DNA of 64,000 nucleotides from positions 2,542,001 to 2,606,000 of the forward strand of contig JAGMWG010000002.1 in the NCBI GenBank assembly GCA_020744225.1, read 5' to 3'. The notes below the pieces were generated by a model. The model made no database searches and was not told where the DNA came from. It saw only the letters and a program-made list of their open reading frames with translations. Of the stretch, positions 43,472 through 55,346 are shown in pieces. This DNA comes from Paraphoma chrysanthemicola (lineage: Eukaryota > Ascomycota > Dothideomycetes > Pleosporales > Phaeosphaeriaceae). Numbering within the stretch: position 1 is the first letter of the stretch; every line of letters begins with the position of its first letter. A program made the translations under genes and the position numbers.

Positions 43472-45105
43472 CTACACATTCAATTCCGACACCCCAGCCT
43501 TGGCAATATACCCCTTGTACGCCTCCAACTTCTTACTCAACACGCCCCCCTCCCCACAAAACTTATCCACAATCTCCGCGCTGCGACCCGTATACAGCCC
43601 CGCATCCAACATGCCATCCAGCTCCGCCCAAATCGGCTTGAAATACTCCGTCTTGCGAATCCGATCGACGAGATCATTGCTCTTGCCTTCGTCCTTGACC
43701 TGGCTGCCCGCCTGGTGCGACAGGACGCGGATGTGCTCGTGGGCTTCTTGTCGTGATTCGCCCTTTGCTACGAGTTTCATGATGATGGACTCGGTGATCA
43801 TGAATGGGAGTTCTTCTTGGACACGTGCGTCGACGCGTTTGGGGTACACGACTAGACCGGACGTGACGTTATCGAGGGACAGGACAATGGCGTCGGCCAG
43901 GAGGAACATTTCCGGAATATCGATTCTGCGTATGGCAGAGTCGTCGAGCGTGCGCTCCATCCATTGGTCGGATAGCGTGTTTGCGAACGAAGCGGGCTTG
44001 GACATGAGTTCCCTAGCCAGCGAGTAGATGCGCTCGCTGCGCATCGGATTGCGCTTGTACGCCATTGCGGAAGAGCCGATTTGGTCTTTTTCAAACGGTT
44101 CCTCGAGTTCTTTCCACGCGGCGAGGTGGCGGATATCGCCTGCGATTTTCTGAGCCGTGGCGCCGAGACCGGAGACGGCGTTTGCGACAATGAGGTCGAC
44201 TTTGCGGGTGTATGTTTGCGTGCTGACGGGGTATGTTGATGGGAAGCCTGCTTTTTTGCAGAGTAGGGCGTTCAGCTCGTCGCATTTGGTGCTGTCGTTG
44301 CTGAAGATTTCGAGGAAAGAGGCTTGGGTGCCCGTTGTTCCTTGGGCGCCGCGGAATTGTAGGCCTGCGCGCACGTGCTCGATGGATTCGAGGTCGAAGA
44401 GGAGGTCCTGGGCCCATTGAGCGGCGCGCTTGCCGACGGTGATGAGCTGTGCCGGCTGAAGGTGGGTGTAGGCGAGGGTGGGAAGGGATTTGTATTGGGT
44501 GGCGAAGAGGGAGAGGTTGTGTAGGACTTTGGCGAGTTTGGGGAGGAGAAGGTCCATGGCGTCGCGCATAAGGATGAGCTCGGCATTGTCGGTGACGTAG
44601 CAGCTGGTTGCCTGTGGGAGGTTAGTATCGAGATGCTTCGAATGGAGTGTGAGTCGTCGTCAGGCAGCACGTGACAGGCCACAGTTGACGAGAAGATGCG
44701 CAATAGGGGGTGACTTACGCCATAATGTATGATACCCGCCGCCTTGGGTGCAACCTCTCCAAACGCGTGGACATGCGCCATAACATCATGTCTCCTCCTC
44801 TTCTCCTCGACCTTGGCGACCTCAAAATCCTGATCCGTCACCATCAAATGCTCTCGCATTTGCTTCAGCGCCTCATCGCTGATCGTCTCAATTCCTAGCT
44901 CTTTCTCTGCTTCGGCAAGGTACAGCCAGAGTTTGCGCCAGGTGCTGTGGCGTGACCGCTGGCTGAAGAGCTGCGACATCTCCGGCGAGCAGTAGCGTCC
45001 GGTGAGGGATGTCTGGTAAGAATCGAAGATGGTTGCGCCATTCTTGGACTTCATGTTGCTGATTTGCGCTTGGAGGTCAAGCGCTGAATCTGTGGTGTTC
45101 GCCAT
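43472..45105 (-). CDS. ADE13: Adenylosuccinate lyase
   Basis: A purine-biosynthesis enzyme of the fumarase/aspartase superfamily that acts twice in the pathway: on SAICAR to give AICAR, and on adenylosuccinate to give AMP. Exons 44719-45105 and 43472-44611 (107-nt intron) give 508 residues. Landmarks are SYQTSLTGRYCSPEM, HDVMAHVHAFGE, AAGIIHYGATSCYVTDNAEL across the junction, THLQPAQLITVGKRAAQW and the superfamily signature SSAMAYKRNPMRSER. All are in family order and length is near that of yeast Ade13. Cytosolic by family. Confidence 0.97.
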
Positions 45106-45988
45106 GTTGTGGAGAGTCTGAGATAGTGTCGTGCAACGGCGTAGTGGTGTGAGGCAATGGTCTTCCGAATTCGGTCACCAGGTTTGCCAAGTGCGAAACT
45201 CAATTTCTTCCAGCTCTTGACAGAGTACTACGAGTTGCTATAGTGTTGGAAGTGAGCCTCCTGCAAGGTGTAGTGAAGTCGAGATGTTTCTCAGGAGAAA
45301 GCACAGCTTCCTTTTCTACCCGCGTCGAATCGATAGCTCCTTGCACGTGTAGCCAAAATTTGAGCCCTTCCGCCAAGACCCCACATTCTATCGGTACCAA
45401 TCACTGTACCATTTTACACATCGTTTTCATTCCAGTATCGCTAGATCTGAACCGCAACGAATGACGATCAATGACGTTTGCCTGAACGCTGCATGCAGAA
45501 ATTTATCCGCAGATTTTGTTTACAATTGCTTCCTCGAGGTTGCGTCTATTGCTGCAGTCTTCGATCGGAAAGTAAATCGACACGTGCGACAACGTGGGGA
45601 TGTATTCGAGTAGACGAAGGCTCCCGTACTTCGGCTAGCAATGGTCCGGCCTATGACTTTGTCTATTATTACTGGTCATCCTCGCTGGTAGAGCGACACG
45701 GTTACGATTCGTAAGGCACCGTACAAACTACGCGAACTGCGAACTCGTCACCCCGTCCCGCATCTTCCCGATACCGGCCGTATGGGGTGCGAATTGAACA
45801 TCAATGTCCCCACAACAACACCACCTCTACAACGAGAGAAGGCGGTTTGTATATGGAAATTTGGCATGTGTCATGTCGATGATTCGGAATAATTTGCTGT
45901 CTAAACTAATGGTATCTCAAGTCACAGTTTCCCTGCACCCCGAATGGATACATCCAATATACCGCGTGCAGTCAATCACGTTCGTTAA
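45106..45988. other. Spacer, no gene seen
   Basis: Promoter of ADE13 and 3' flank of the acyltransferase gene. Several short frames, none coherent. Confidence 0.5.
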
Positions 45989-47625
45989 TTACAGCGCTGG
46001 TGCCTTCCAGACGTCGCGATTGATCTTGAACAAATTGCTCTGTTTGTGGGGAAGACTGACCTCGCGCTCCTTGTAGAAGCCGGCTTCCTGAAGATAGTTG
46101 GCGAGTCTGCATGGCTGGTCAGTGTCGAACTCTGTATGTACACTCTGCTTAAAACTCACTTCTCGTTGTCGACCCGAGGTTCCAGCATAACCCTCTCGGT
46201 GCGATTGTCTGCAAGCCAGCAGTAGTGCACGAGAGCGCTGAGCCAAATCTTGACCCTGTGCGCCCCTCGGAACTCTTGCTCTCCGACCAGACAATGAAAG
46301 CCTCTATCCCAATCGCTCACAATCGGCACATGCTTGCCCAAGTTGTCCTCTTTGACCCAGTATATCTCAAAGTAGCCAAAAGGCTTGCCATCCCAGCAAC
46401 CTATCACGGGGAACGAGTTCTTCGACTTCAGACCATTGTTGAGGAACTCCTCTTGGTGGGATAATGGGCCCTGCTCACCCCAGAAATGCGATACTCGGGG
46501 GTCGTTCATCCATTTGTGCAGATATTCTGGGTCCGACTTCGCGTCCAAGTCCAGCGCGGTCATTGTGGGAACCACAGAATCCGATTTCGACATCATGCTG
46601 TTTCGAGGTGTGGAGACGGGTCCAGAAACCGGGCCACGGTGCCGCAGAGGCTTGGAGGAACACGACGCTACGCGGAAGGAGAGGTACTGGCCCACGCTAG
46701 GAATGTATCGCGTGTAGAATATCTCGCCCTGCCTCGGGGGCTTTGGTCTGATGGGATGTCGGACGTTGTTGGTGAAAACATACTGGGCGGGTGGAGGTGG
46801 ATAGTACGTAGGCAGATGCGAACTCGAGTGGAATGGACCTGGTGCCGTGGGAGACCACAGCCCGGGCGAGGACATCTCCAATTGCTGTTCCTTGACTGGC
46901 TCCCCTCCTGGGCCACGCGCTGGGGACGAAGGTCTTGAAGGGTAAGGCGACCCCGATGGGAAAGGTGACTGTGACATGGGCGACAGAGTGAAGAGGTAGA
47001 TGCGCGGATCTAGCTGCCAGAACGTCCTGCGGCTGACAAACATCCTCGTCCAGCCATCAGGCGAGTTCTCCTCCTGCGCGCAGCCCACTGACGAGTCCTC
47101 GCTTGCAACGAGTCCCATGCGCTCCAGCTTCGGCAGCACGACCTTTCCTTTGAAGATGCCCTCCCTGTTGATGTTGATCCTCCAGTCGCCCTTGGGCTTG
47201 CCCGCATCGGCCGTGTTCTTGGAGACGGAATTGGTGACCTGCAGCGTCGGTTGTGGCTGGTGAAAGTACCAGTACAGACTGGCCCAGAGCATCATCGCGA
47301 TGTGGCGCGTAGGTGAGGCGGCGGCCTTGAACTCATTGCTGCTCGGGTTCGAGATGGACGAGATGTAAAGGTGGTCGCCATTGAGCGTCGGCCGTTTGTA
47401 CCGGTGTACATGTCGTGGTGGGAATTCATCGTCGTTGTACAATTCTTGCTGTTCTTGCTGCTCAGCATCGAGTTCGTCCTCTGAGTTGAGTATAATTGTC
47501 CAGCCCGATGGAAACGGCGAATGCGCGTTCAGTAAATCATTCGCCTTGAAAAAGAGGCCTCCAAATACGGGCGTCACGGTCAGATTCTGGCCGTTGGGCA
47601 AATGGACGATATTCGCGGGGGCCAT
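45989..47625 (-). CDS. Siderophore acyltransferase, SidF/IucB-like
   Basis: Exons 46160-47625 and 45989-46106 join over a 53-nt intron (GTGAGT...GCAG), giving 527 residues. The C-terminal ~190 residues form a GNAT domain of the MbtK/IucB (AlcB) type: HKWMNDPRVSHFWGEQGPLS, WDGKPFGYFEIYWVKED, GFHCLVGEQEFRGAHRVKIW and, across the junction, PRVDNEKLANYLQEAGFYKE. In fungi such enzymes (SidF, SidL) acylate N5-hydroxyornithine during hydroxamate siderophore synthesis with an acyl-CoA donor. The N-terminal half (LPNGQNLTVTPVFGGLFF) and a Pro-rich insert are typical of fungal members. No NRPS, hydroxylase or transporter gene lies nearby. SidF versus SidL cannot be settled here. Confidence 0.85.
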
Positions 47626-48209
47626 TCTGATGACGATGGCGGGGTAGCTTGAGATGAGCGAGACCAAGAAGTACAACAGGCGCTGGGCAATGGTTGAAGT
47701 CCGTGGCCGTCGGGTGGGCTTCAGTCACCAAACATCGCGTGAGAGATGCGCCAGGCACAGAGGTACGTCAACATTGTGGGCAGGTAGGCACACGCCCTCG
47801 CAGAAACTGCTGCCCAGCTATCGACTTTTTCATGTCTGACCCTCCGAGAGCGGCCTCGCGGGATGATTCGCGGGGCGCCTCGATAAAGCTACAAAAGCAT
47901 TGAAGTCCTATCTCGTCTCAGCATCTCTCTCTTCGTCTCCACGTCGGTGCATCGTGATAATGCCGATACAGGGCGCCCAGGAACGTGCGAATACATCATA
48001 TGAACGTTGTGCTGTGGGGTAGTGGAGTGCTATTGGTCGTTCGGAGGCGGCATCCGCAGCGTGGAAGCTTCGGCGCTCGGACTCTTCGAGATGACGAAAT
48101 GCGAGAACGATTATCTTAGCACAAACGTCCAGAGCTCTGACACCTTCTCTACACAAACCTTAAGTTCACCTGAAGCTCAATTGATACATTCCAATCAATT
48201 GCACGCACC
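47626..48209. promoter_or_regulatory. Divergent promoter, siderophore acyltransferase / SOD2
   Basis: 584 bp between divergent starts. Two GATA-type cores (TGATAA near 47957 and AGATAA on the minus strand near 48108) match the core of fungal iron-regulatory GATA factors (HGATAR), but the longer SreA-type site is not present. Such short cores also occur by chance. Confidence 0.3.
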
Positions 48210-48999
48210 ATGAACTCGACTCTCCTCCGCACCTCTGCTCTGCGCTCGGCCGCAAGGGCTACTGCGCCTACACTCTCCCGGGCCGGACTCGCGGGCACCA
48301 CCTTTGTTCGCGGAAAGGCTACTCTGCCTGACCTCTCATGTATGTAGCCAAGCTTAGATTGCAAATATACAGGCAGCTAATACGCGTAGACGACTATGGC
48401 GCACTCGAGCCCGCAATCTCCGGCAAGATCATGGAGCTCCACCACAAGAACCACCACAACACCTACGTGACCTCCTTCAACAACTTCAGCGAGCAAATCT
48501 CAGAAGCCGCCGCCAAGCAAGACATCGCCGCCCAAATCGCCCTGCAGCCATTGATCAACTTCCACGGTGGTGGCCACATCAACCACTCCCTCTTCTGGGA
48601 GAACCTGGCACCTACCAGCCAGGGCGGCGGCGAGCCTCCGACAGGCGCACTGAGCAAGGCGATCAACGAAAGCTATGGAAGCTTGGACGCTTTCAAGGAG
48701 AAGTTCAACACAGCACTGGCAGGCATCCAGGGCAGCGGCTGGGCATGGCTTGTGCAGGATACACAGACTGGCAGCGTTCAGATCCGAACATACGCCAACC
48801 AGGATCCCGTCGTTGGACAGTTCCGCCCAATCCTGGGTGTTGACGCCTGGGAGCATGCGTACTAGTAAGTTATTTCGAGGCACGCTCAGATTCATGTACT
48901 GACAACCGCAGCTTGCAATACCAGAACCGCAAGGCCGAGTACTTCAAGGCCATCTGGGATGTCATCAACTGGAAGGCTGCTGAGAAGCGTTTCAAATGA
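48210..48999 (+). CDS. SOD2: Mitochondrial manganese superoxide dismutase
   Basis: Converts superoxide to oxygen and hydrogen peroxide in the mitochondrial matrix. Three exons (48210-48339, 48390-48864, 48912-48999) give 230 residues. The N-terminus is a basic, Ser/Arg-rich presequence (MNSTLLRTSALRSAARATAP). Metal ligands and family motifs are intact: KIMELHHKNHHNTYV, GGGHINHSLFWENLAP, GSGWAWLV and DAWEHAYYLQYQN, the last formed across the second intron. Length and motif order are those of fungal MnSOD. Divergent from the siderophore acyltransferase. Confidence 0.97.
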
Positions 49000-49213
49000 A
49001 CTAGTCAAGCGCATTAAGGAAGCGAGGAGTCACGAGATAATATGACAAATATCATCGTCGCACAATTGAAATGTCAAGATGAGTTTGAAATCCAATATAT
49101 CACCTCCTTTGAGCATCCATTGGCAACTTTCCAGGTGCTGATACAGCCAACCCATGATCGAGATCATCTTAGACTACATGGCTAAGTGCAATATGCTCTT
49201 GTGACATTCAAAG

Positions 49214-50149
49214 TTAATCATAAACACCCGACAGAAGTCGCACAAGCTCATGATCAGGACTAAGCCTGTTGACCATGTCCCTGGGTGTAATGCCAAAGAT
49301 TGTCGGCTTATTAGGGTCCGCCCCATGATCCAACAACCATCGTGCCTCTTCCACATTCCTCCTCCTAGCGGCGTAGTGGAGCGGCGTGCCCCAGTGGTAA
49401 CTCATGTGAGTCTGAACAATATCATCGTCCAAAGCATTAACATCCAACCCCAAGCTAAGGAGATACTCCAGCATCAGAATGCGGCTGGAGCTCGGAACCC
49501 GATCAGGCTTCGCCCCCCTGTACGACCCAGCGGCGCAATGAAGTGCCGTACAGCATCTCACATCTGCGCCATGAGAGAGTAGAAGTGTAAAGATATCCGG
49601 CGTGCAGTGAGCAGCCGCGGCGTTCAGCATTTGATACGAATTTGCTTCGGCGCGTATAGACATCGGCGGCCCACCAGGGTACTGCAGCGGAGGCCCGAGT
49701 CTTGCATCTGCCCCGCGGTCCAGGAGGTATCGAATGCTAGCCTCATCGTTGCGAGCGACAACCATGCTGCGAAGAATGGGTTACTGCACGGATTCCAACG
49801 CATCACAAGAGAAGAATAATCACCCCAGAAGCACCACTCCTTCAAGTATACTTGTATTGACGTCGTACCCTGCTTCGACGAGCCATTTAACACATTCAAA
49901 CGATCTCGACGCATTTATAACGGTCAGAGCATCAAACTTTGATATGGAGCTGTTCTTGACGGCCAGGTTTAGGCCCCAGGTGAGATCATCTTCCTGGACA
50001 ATTGGTGCCCATTGTAGTGCAGCAGCGCGGTCGTTTGCTGCGCAGGCGTCTAGGAAGGGAACGAGGATTTCGTAAGCTGTTTTTGGGTGGTCGGAGCCGC
50101 CGAGGGTGGGCTGGATGGTGTTTTCGATAGGTTGTTGGCCTGGACTCAT
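49214..50149 (-). CDS. Ankyrin-repeat protein B
   Basis: Exons 49824-50149 and 49214-49766 join over a 57-nt intron, giving 292 residues from MSPGQQPIENT; a longer upstream frame to 50437 looks like leader. Ankyrin repeats include CVKWLVEAGYDVN, SIRYLLDRGADARLGPPL, FTLLLSHGADVRCCTALHCA, MLEYLLSLGLDVNALDD and VEEARWLLDHGADPNKPTIF. It is a clear paralogue of ankyrin protein A at 26787-27750, with the same repeat order and the same intron phase and position. No other domain is seen; function unknown. Confidence 0.85.
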
Positions 50150-50421
50150 GATCACCAGAATGACGAGTTCAGATAGCGATGAAAACTTTGAGAGTGAGCG
50201 ATAAGATATTTGGGGGCAGGCACATTGCTTTGTCGGAGGGAAATGCAGGTATGCGGCACAGAAAGCAGCCTCGTCTCGTGATGTCTTGGATTGGTTGATG
50301 CCTACCGCCTCACTTATCATTATGCTGCAGCTACCTTGCAGTTGGTGTAGAAAGTGGTCGGGGCAAAGGGCACTGCTGTAGGTCGAGCTGGGGCCTCGTT
50401 CACATTCAAAACCAAGTCTAT

Positions 50422-50745
50422 CTATATCCCACTGCAAGCTCCGCCTCCCTCATAATCATCCCCATTCCTGTTTTCAACCCCGTCCCCTGTGCCAGTGCCA
50501 GCATCACCTCCTCCACCATCTCCCACCGAAGTCGTATCACCCGTGCTTCTCATGACTACCGCCATAAGTGCCAGCTGGAAATTCTGGATGTCGCTCGGCA
50601 CCTCAACTGGCCAGCAAGCCGACGGCTGCGGGTGCGCCCTCTTCAGCAACCAAGTCACTCGCTGGCCCGACGGTACCTCAATCGACAATCCGCCTTGATT
50701 CAAGGGTACTTTCAAATGCTCAGTTCTTGGTGAAGAAGGCTGCAT
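50422..50745 (-). CDS. Small hypothetical protein
   Basis: One exon, 107 residues from MQPSSPRTEHLKVPLNQGG. The first two thirds look ordered (GLSIEVPSGQRVTWLLKRAH, PVEVPSDIQNFQLALMAVVM). The C-terminus is Gly/Asp-rich (DGGGGDAGTGTGDGVENRNG). An upstream Met at 50994 would add an unlikely leader. No family recognised; the ordered segment and the good start context are the only support. Confidence 0.5.
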   Translation of the reverse strand: MQPSSPRTEHLKVPLNQGGLSIEVPSGQRVTWLLKRAHPQPSACWPVEVPSDIQNFQLALMAVVMRSTGDTTSVGDGGGGDAGTGTGDGVENRNGDDYEGGGACSGI

Positions 50746-51342
50746 ATTAATGCTCGTGGATATGGGCTGGGGAGAATGCGTTGTCCGAACACGGACGATG
50801 CGAATGCGATGGTGGTATGTAAGTAGGGTATAGAAAAGGGAAGGAAAGGTGCGGCGAACAAGTGCAGGAAGTCCGAAGGCAATGTATTGGTATCGTAGAG
50901 TGGCGGTATGTGGGTGGTAGCAAGTCAAACGAATCGGATATCCTGATTTAGGATGTACTTGGCGGGCCTGGATCGCGAGATTGGGAGCATGCAAGTGGCA
51001 TAATGAATCTGAGATCAGGCAGGAACATTCTCACTGTTTTATGTTAATAGCTTACATTAGTCTGGCACCAGCTTTCATGGTCTTAGGTAGCAGATCTGTT
51101 AAAAGTACTTTACAAGCTCACACCAAGAGTTCGTCTGGAAACAGTAGACAGTAGTCGTCCCTCGCTTGCTGAATAATATAGCAGGCGAGCACTCATTGCA
51201 TTCGCTTCTAACACGACCGCCGCAGTAGGGTGTGGCATCGTGCAGGAGAAGGAACACTCAGTGAACGCCGCGTCACATGTCGAGCCCGCGCCTCAGAGAT
51301 CCCTCCGCGCGCACATGCAATGATGTGACGAAAGAGCTCAGA
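50746..51342. other. Spacer carrying one copy of a diverged repeat
   Basis: No gene. Bases about 51206-51315 resemble 55869-55975 (see the repeat entries). Confidence 0.5.
51206..51315 (+). repeat. Diverged direct repeat, copy 1
   Basis: The core of about 65 bp contains ACACTCAGTGAACGCCG, then GTCACATG and AGCCCGC, then CTCCGCGCGCACA. It matches the copy at 55869-55975 in the same orientation and order with scattered substitutions; weaker similarity extends ~45 bp upstream. Compared by eye only. Confidence 0.7.
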
Positions 51343-51586
51343 TCAAAAATCGTCCATGTCAATCTGCCTTGGATTGCTCGGCGCGACCTCGGTATTTGCT
51401 TGAGACGGTACTTGTCGTGCGGCGTAACGGCGACGTGAGACTTCACTTCCATCAGTCAAGGGGCACAAAAGACAATAGGGCAGCTCTACCTTGGGGGCCG
51501 AGAAGATGCCAGAGACCGTGGAGCATCGCAAGAATGATCGTAGTGAGCAGCTGCAGAAGAGCCAGGATTTCGATTTTGGTGAACAT
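51343..51586 (-). CDS. Small single-pass membrane protein
   Basis: Exons 51490-51586 and 51343-51440 join over a 49-nt intron (GTAGAG...GAAG) to 64 residues. The N-terminus is a hydrophobic helix (MFTKIEILALLQLLTTIILA, then MLHGLWHLLGPQ). The C-terminus is short, basic then acidic (VSRRRYAARQVPSQANTEV, ending RQIDMDDF). It resembles the many tiny tail-bearing membrane proteins of fungal genomes. Without the intron the first frame ends after 12 further residues (RAALLSFVPLD). No function can be assigned. Confidence 0.5.
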
Positions 51587-52324
51587 GTTTTGAAGCGTGT
51601 CGTGGGTTCGGTAGATTTCTGATGTCTACGCCTACAACATCCACTATATTTGTATCCGTCTACTGCACGTCGAGGAAGAGGCTACGCAATCGTACGACCA
51701 TCATCACGCTTCCTCATTACTACCGTGCCATAGACAACACCATCATCGAAGCCAACAAACATTCCTCAATGAAGGTGCGGAACGGCAAGCCCCCGACAAG
51801 GGACTTCGAGACTAGTCCATATTTGACTGCGGAAGATGGAGCCAACATGCAACCTTTTATTACGAAGTATGCAAGTGGATGCGATTCGTTGGCAGTGATG
51901 CATATCCTGGTGGGCACTAGTTGAGACTAGGCCAAATTAGGCTGCGGAAGAGCTGTGCCAAGGCTGGCTGCGCCACAGGCGCACCATCTAATCCACTTTC
52001 GGGTGCGGAAGTGTAAGCTAGGACCTGGCAAGATACCCCATGGCCGCCTGCAGCGAGCTCCCCAGCAAGTCGGGACCTCCATGCTGGCTCTCATATTTAG
52101 AGTCGTCGTTGTACCTCGTTCTCCATTGAAATTCTTCAGCAACCAGAACTCGATTCTTCCCCGATTTTCTCTCGACGTCGACAGCCTTGTCACGTTGTAT
52201 GGCTTTCATGCCCTCGTACTAGAAGCTCTTCTTCAACTGCTTTACTCTTCCTACTCGTCTCGATCTCACGTAGAGAAGTCGTTTCGGTTAGCCTTTTGCC
52301 TCAGAACTAAGCACACGCTTCTTG
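51587..52324. promoter_or_regulatory. Spacer, promoter of the Zn2Cys6-like regulator
   Basis: A plus-strand frame at 51622-51924 (100 codons) is possible but shows no ordered segment beyond TSPYLTAEDGANMQPFITKY. Otherwise nothing is seen. Confidence 0.35.
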
Positions 52325-55300
52325 ATGGACCCGTGGACGGAACCACCGACGCAGGCTGTTGCGCGACAGTACCATGCTACAGCAGCGCAATCTCAAACCA
52401 CCGTTGACCCGATTCCCGAAGAGAGCGATGAACTAATGCTGGCTACTTTGGGTGTGATGGACTCTCGAGCTCCCACTCTCACAGGGCCTGGCTTGGACAA
52501 CGCTCTCGCCGCGTCACAGCCTTGTCAGCTGGACGATGGCAAGGCCCAAATATTTTTCCCCTACGCGCCAACGATCCGGCCTTTCCCATACGCACCACCG
52601 CCCCAGCCTTCCACGCTACAACTAAACGATGCTCAATTCCGACAATCATCCGAGCAGTCGCAAACATTCGCCCCGGAACTCGCTGGCTATTCGTTGCCAT
52701 TGCCGGACGAGAGTCGCCAGCTGAATGAATATGAGGTATCAGCATATTTTCCAGAGGTGCTACAATCTCAACCCTCTGTTACAGCTTGGACTGCTTTCCA
52801 ACCCCTACAGCTAGTCGATCAGTCGCAATCAGTACTCTCACAGGCACCTAGCCATTCGTTACCACCATTGGATGGGATGGATTTACAACTCAATACGGCA
52901 TCTGATCATCATGCATCAACCAATCAGCCATGCCATGACCCCTCCAATGTGCATCTGAACATGTTGAGCCACGGACACGACCAACTTTGGGGCAACATCA
53001 ACACCACATTCAATCCGGACGCTATATCGCAAGGAATTCCATACAGGAACCACGTTGGCTTACCATACGGTCCGGTATCTGGGGTTTGGCCAACACACAC
53101 CCCTTTGCTGGCTGCATCCGATCAACCGCTCTTACCCGACTTCCCTCAGCCGCAAAATTATCCGAATCCTTGGAGTGCTAATTCACAGGACAGCTTTGGA
53201 TATCACCCTACACAATTTCAAGCATCGACCGTGCCAGCTATATACGGGTCGTCGTCGCAAAATGCTCACGGAAGGTGGCTTCAAACTTCAGACCAGACGT
53301 CGCAGTATCGATCGCAGGAGCTTTTCGCCTACCCTCACTGTGCTGAGCTAACAAGTCATCAATTTGCTTCACAGTTCACGAGCTCACCATTGATTGTGTC
53401 AGACTCGTCAGCCTCAGTCCCCAATGACGCTCTTCAGGATGTGTCACACAATGTAGTGCCGTACCAAGCTAATTCTGCTTCCGAATATCCTACTTTCCAT
53501 GCACCTTCATCTTCACATGCACCGTATACACAAGGGACTACATCAGCAACCAAGGCATCAAGTTGTGTAGGCCTGTCGGCGCCACTTCACTCTCGCAAGG
53601 CCATAAGTGGTGCTACTCGAGAAGTACCCAACACCTCGCTTATACTTGAAAGGCAGCAGAAGTCTTCATCAGCTACCATTGTTGGCCGACATCGCAAATT
53701 GGAACAGAAGCTTAAGTGGTGCCCCTCCCCGGGTCCCACATCTAAGCATGGACAAGATCAGGCTAAGAAGAGAGTCAACAATAACTATGGGAAGGTTAAA
53801 TCAGCTTGCTATTGGTGCAAAAGAAATCGACGAGGGGTATGTGTTTTGATCATAGGTGTCACACCGACTTCGCTCTAACTAAGTTCCAAGTGTGACGGTC
53901 CGAACAAGACGCTATGCAGTCCATGCGAGAGGTATATTCGGAACCTCTACGGAAGTCAATTTCGAGTCCCAAAATTTACATGCGACGTGCGGACAAAATT
54001 TGAAGACTTAGATTTGATCCCCTGCGGCTCTATAAGTATGAACCTACACCATGTCCAGCTTTGCGATCACTGCTGACTTCGTCTTAGTCGAGGAGTTGGA
54101 CGAGAAGTCTCGCAAAACACTACACCGTATCATGGTTCTCTCTGATGGTGATGAGGTGCAAAGTTTCTTAACGAAGTTTAAGCCTGTCTTCGACTTTTTA
54201 GATTGCCTCGAGCCACAGCATGCAAGACAGATTCTAAAACAAGAATCCCGCGCCATCGCCCCATACTTCAGTTATATACAAGGTGTCATACGATGGAAGG
54301 ACTTTTTTATTGAGTTCCGTCCAGACCTCAAGCCCATGATTCTTACGATGGTGGCCATACACTCCGAATTCCTCCGCCTTCAACTCCACGTGTTTGATCT
54401 TGTCTTTGTGCCCAAGGAAATAAAGGAGGTAATGTTCTGGTTCCACGCTATTTTGTACAAAGAGATACCAGTGATGAGGTGTTTCATCAACGCCAATGAA
54501 GCTGCGGTAGAGCACTTCCGGTCTGCTCTCGAGCATCGCCTCGTCTTTACCATGGGCGACATGTTCGGCGCTCAATCTACGAAAACCCTCCCTAAGGAGC
54601 TGCTGGTTACCCGAGCAAACCTTTTCTGCTTGATTTCTGGGGATCCCTCCCTGCTTCCGCCACAATACAGGTCAAGACAGGCATCGCCCCGCTGGAGTTG
54701 GCCGGGATTTGAGGATCATCACAAATGCCCAGGAGAGCTAAATCAAAGTGACAGAGGAATCGACATGCCATGTATCTGTTCGCCAATGATGCATTGCCTT
54801 CCGAGTCATGCTCTTATCTGTCTCGGATTCGACTTATCAGCTATTGCTCAAGAACTCCACAACAATAGGGAATTGCTAGTCCCGCCGCTATTCCGATCAT
54901 TCCGGCAATCCCTTTGCAGCTCTACTGGTAAATCCTACCTATCTGCCCAGAACACGTTTCGCCTGACTTTTGCCCACATACTCAAGACGTTTCTTGACGA
55001 GCTGACAGTAGAAAATCTCTTTGTCTCCAAGCCAAACTCTTGTCCTGTCTTTTCACTACGATTTCTCTTTAAACATATCGGTCCTCCGTTTTTACTGAAT
55101 GTACTCTTGTCATTTCGTCATTTTCAATGCGCCATAAGAAAAGTTCGAAATGAGAAGATGTTGTTAAATTCAATGGGAGACCGAATTCATCTAGAAGGTG
55201 AGAAGACAGAAGTATACAAACAGCTTCGAGATCATTTGCGACAAATTGTCCGGGAGTTACGTGAGCTGCAAGACATATTACAGGAAGTGCATGGATACTG

Positions 55301-55346
55301 TGAAGGAAATCGTGATTTGGCTATGGCACTGAAGTACAAAGAGTAA
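52325..55346 (+). CDS. Zn2Cys6-like transcription regulator
   Basis: Exons 52325-53836, 53891-54035 and 54088-55346 give 971 residues. Residues 1-470 are Gln/Ser/Pro-rich and disordered, as in activation domains. A basic segment (KHGQDQAKKRVNNNYGKVKS) leads into a zinc cluster that forms only after splicing: ACYWCKRNRRGCDGPNKTLC, then SPC. The spacing is C-x2-C-x6-C-x7-C-x2-C, matching Zn2Cys6 for five cysteines, but the next Cys (535) is 18 residues on instead of 6-8. The C-terminal half is helical (VQSFLTKFKPVFDFLDCLEP, FRLTFAHILKTFLDELTV) and ends in a coil (LRQIVRELRELQDILQEVHG), resembling the middle region of fungal regulators. It is probably nuclear. Target genes are unknown. Confidence 0.85.

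Noticed and set aside
45989..49000. Siderophore or iron gene cluster
   Set aside because: Only one siderophore-type enzyme is present; neighbours are SOD2, ADE13 and an ankyrin gene, with no NRPS, ornithine hydroxylase or transporter in the window.
51622..51924. 100-codon plus-strand frame
   Set aside because: N-terminal half is unlikely protein sequence and no homology is recognisable; lies in a promoter-type spacer.
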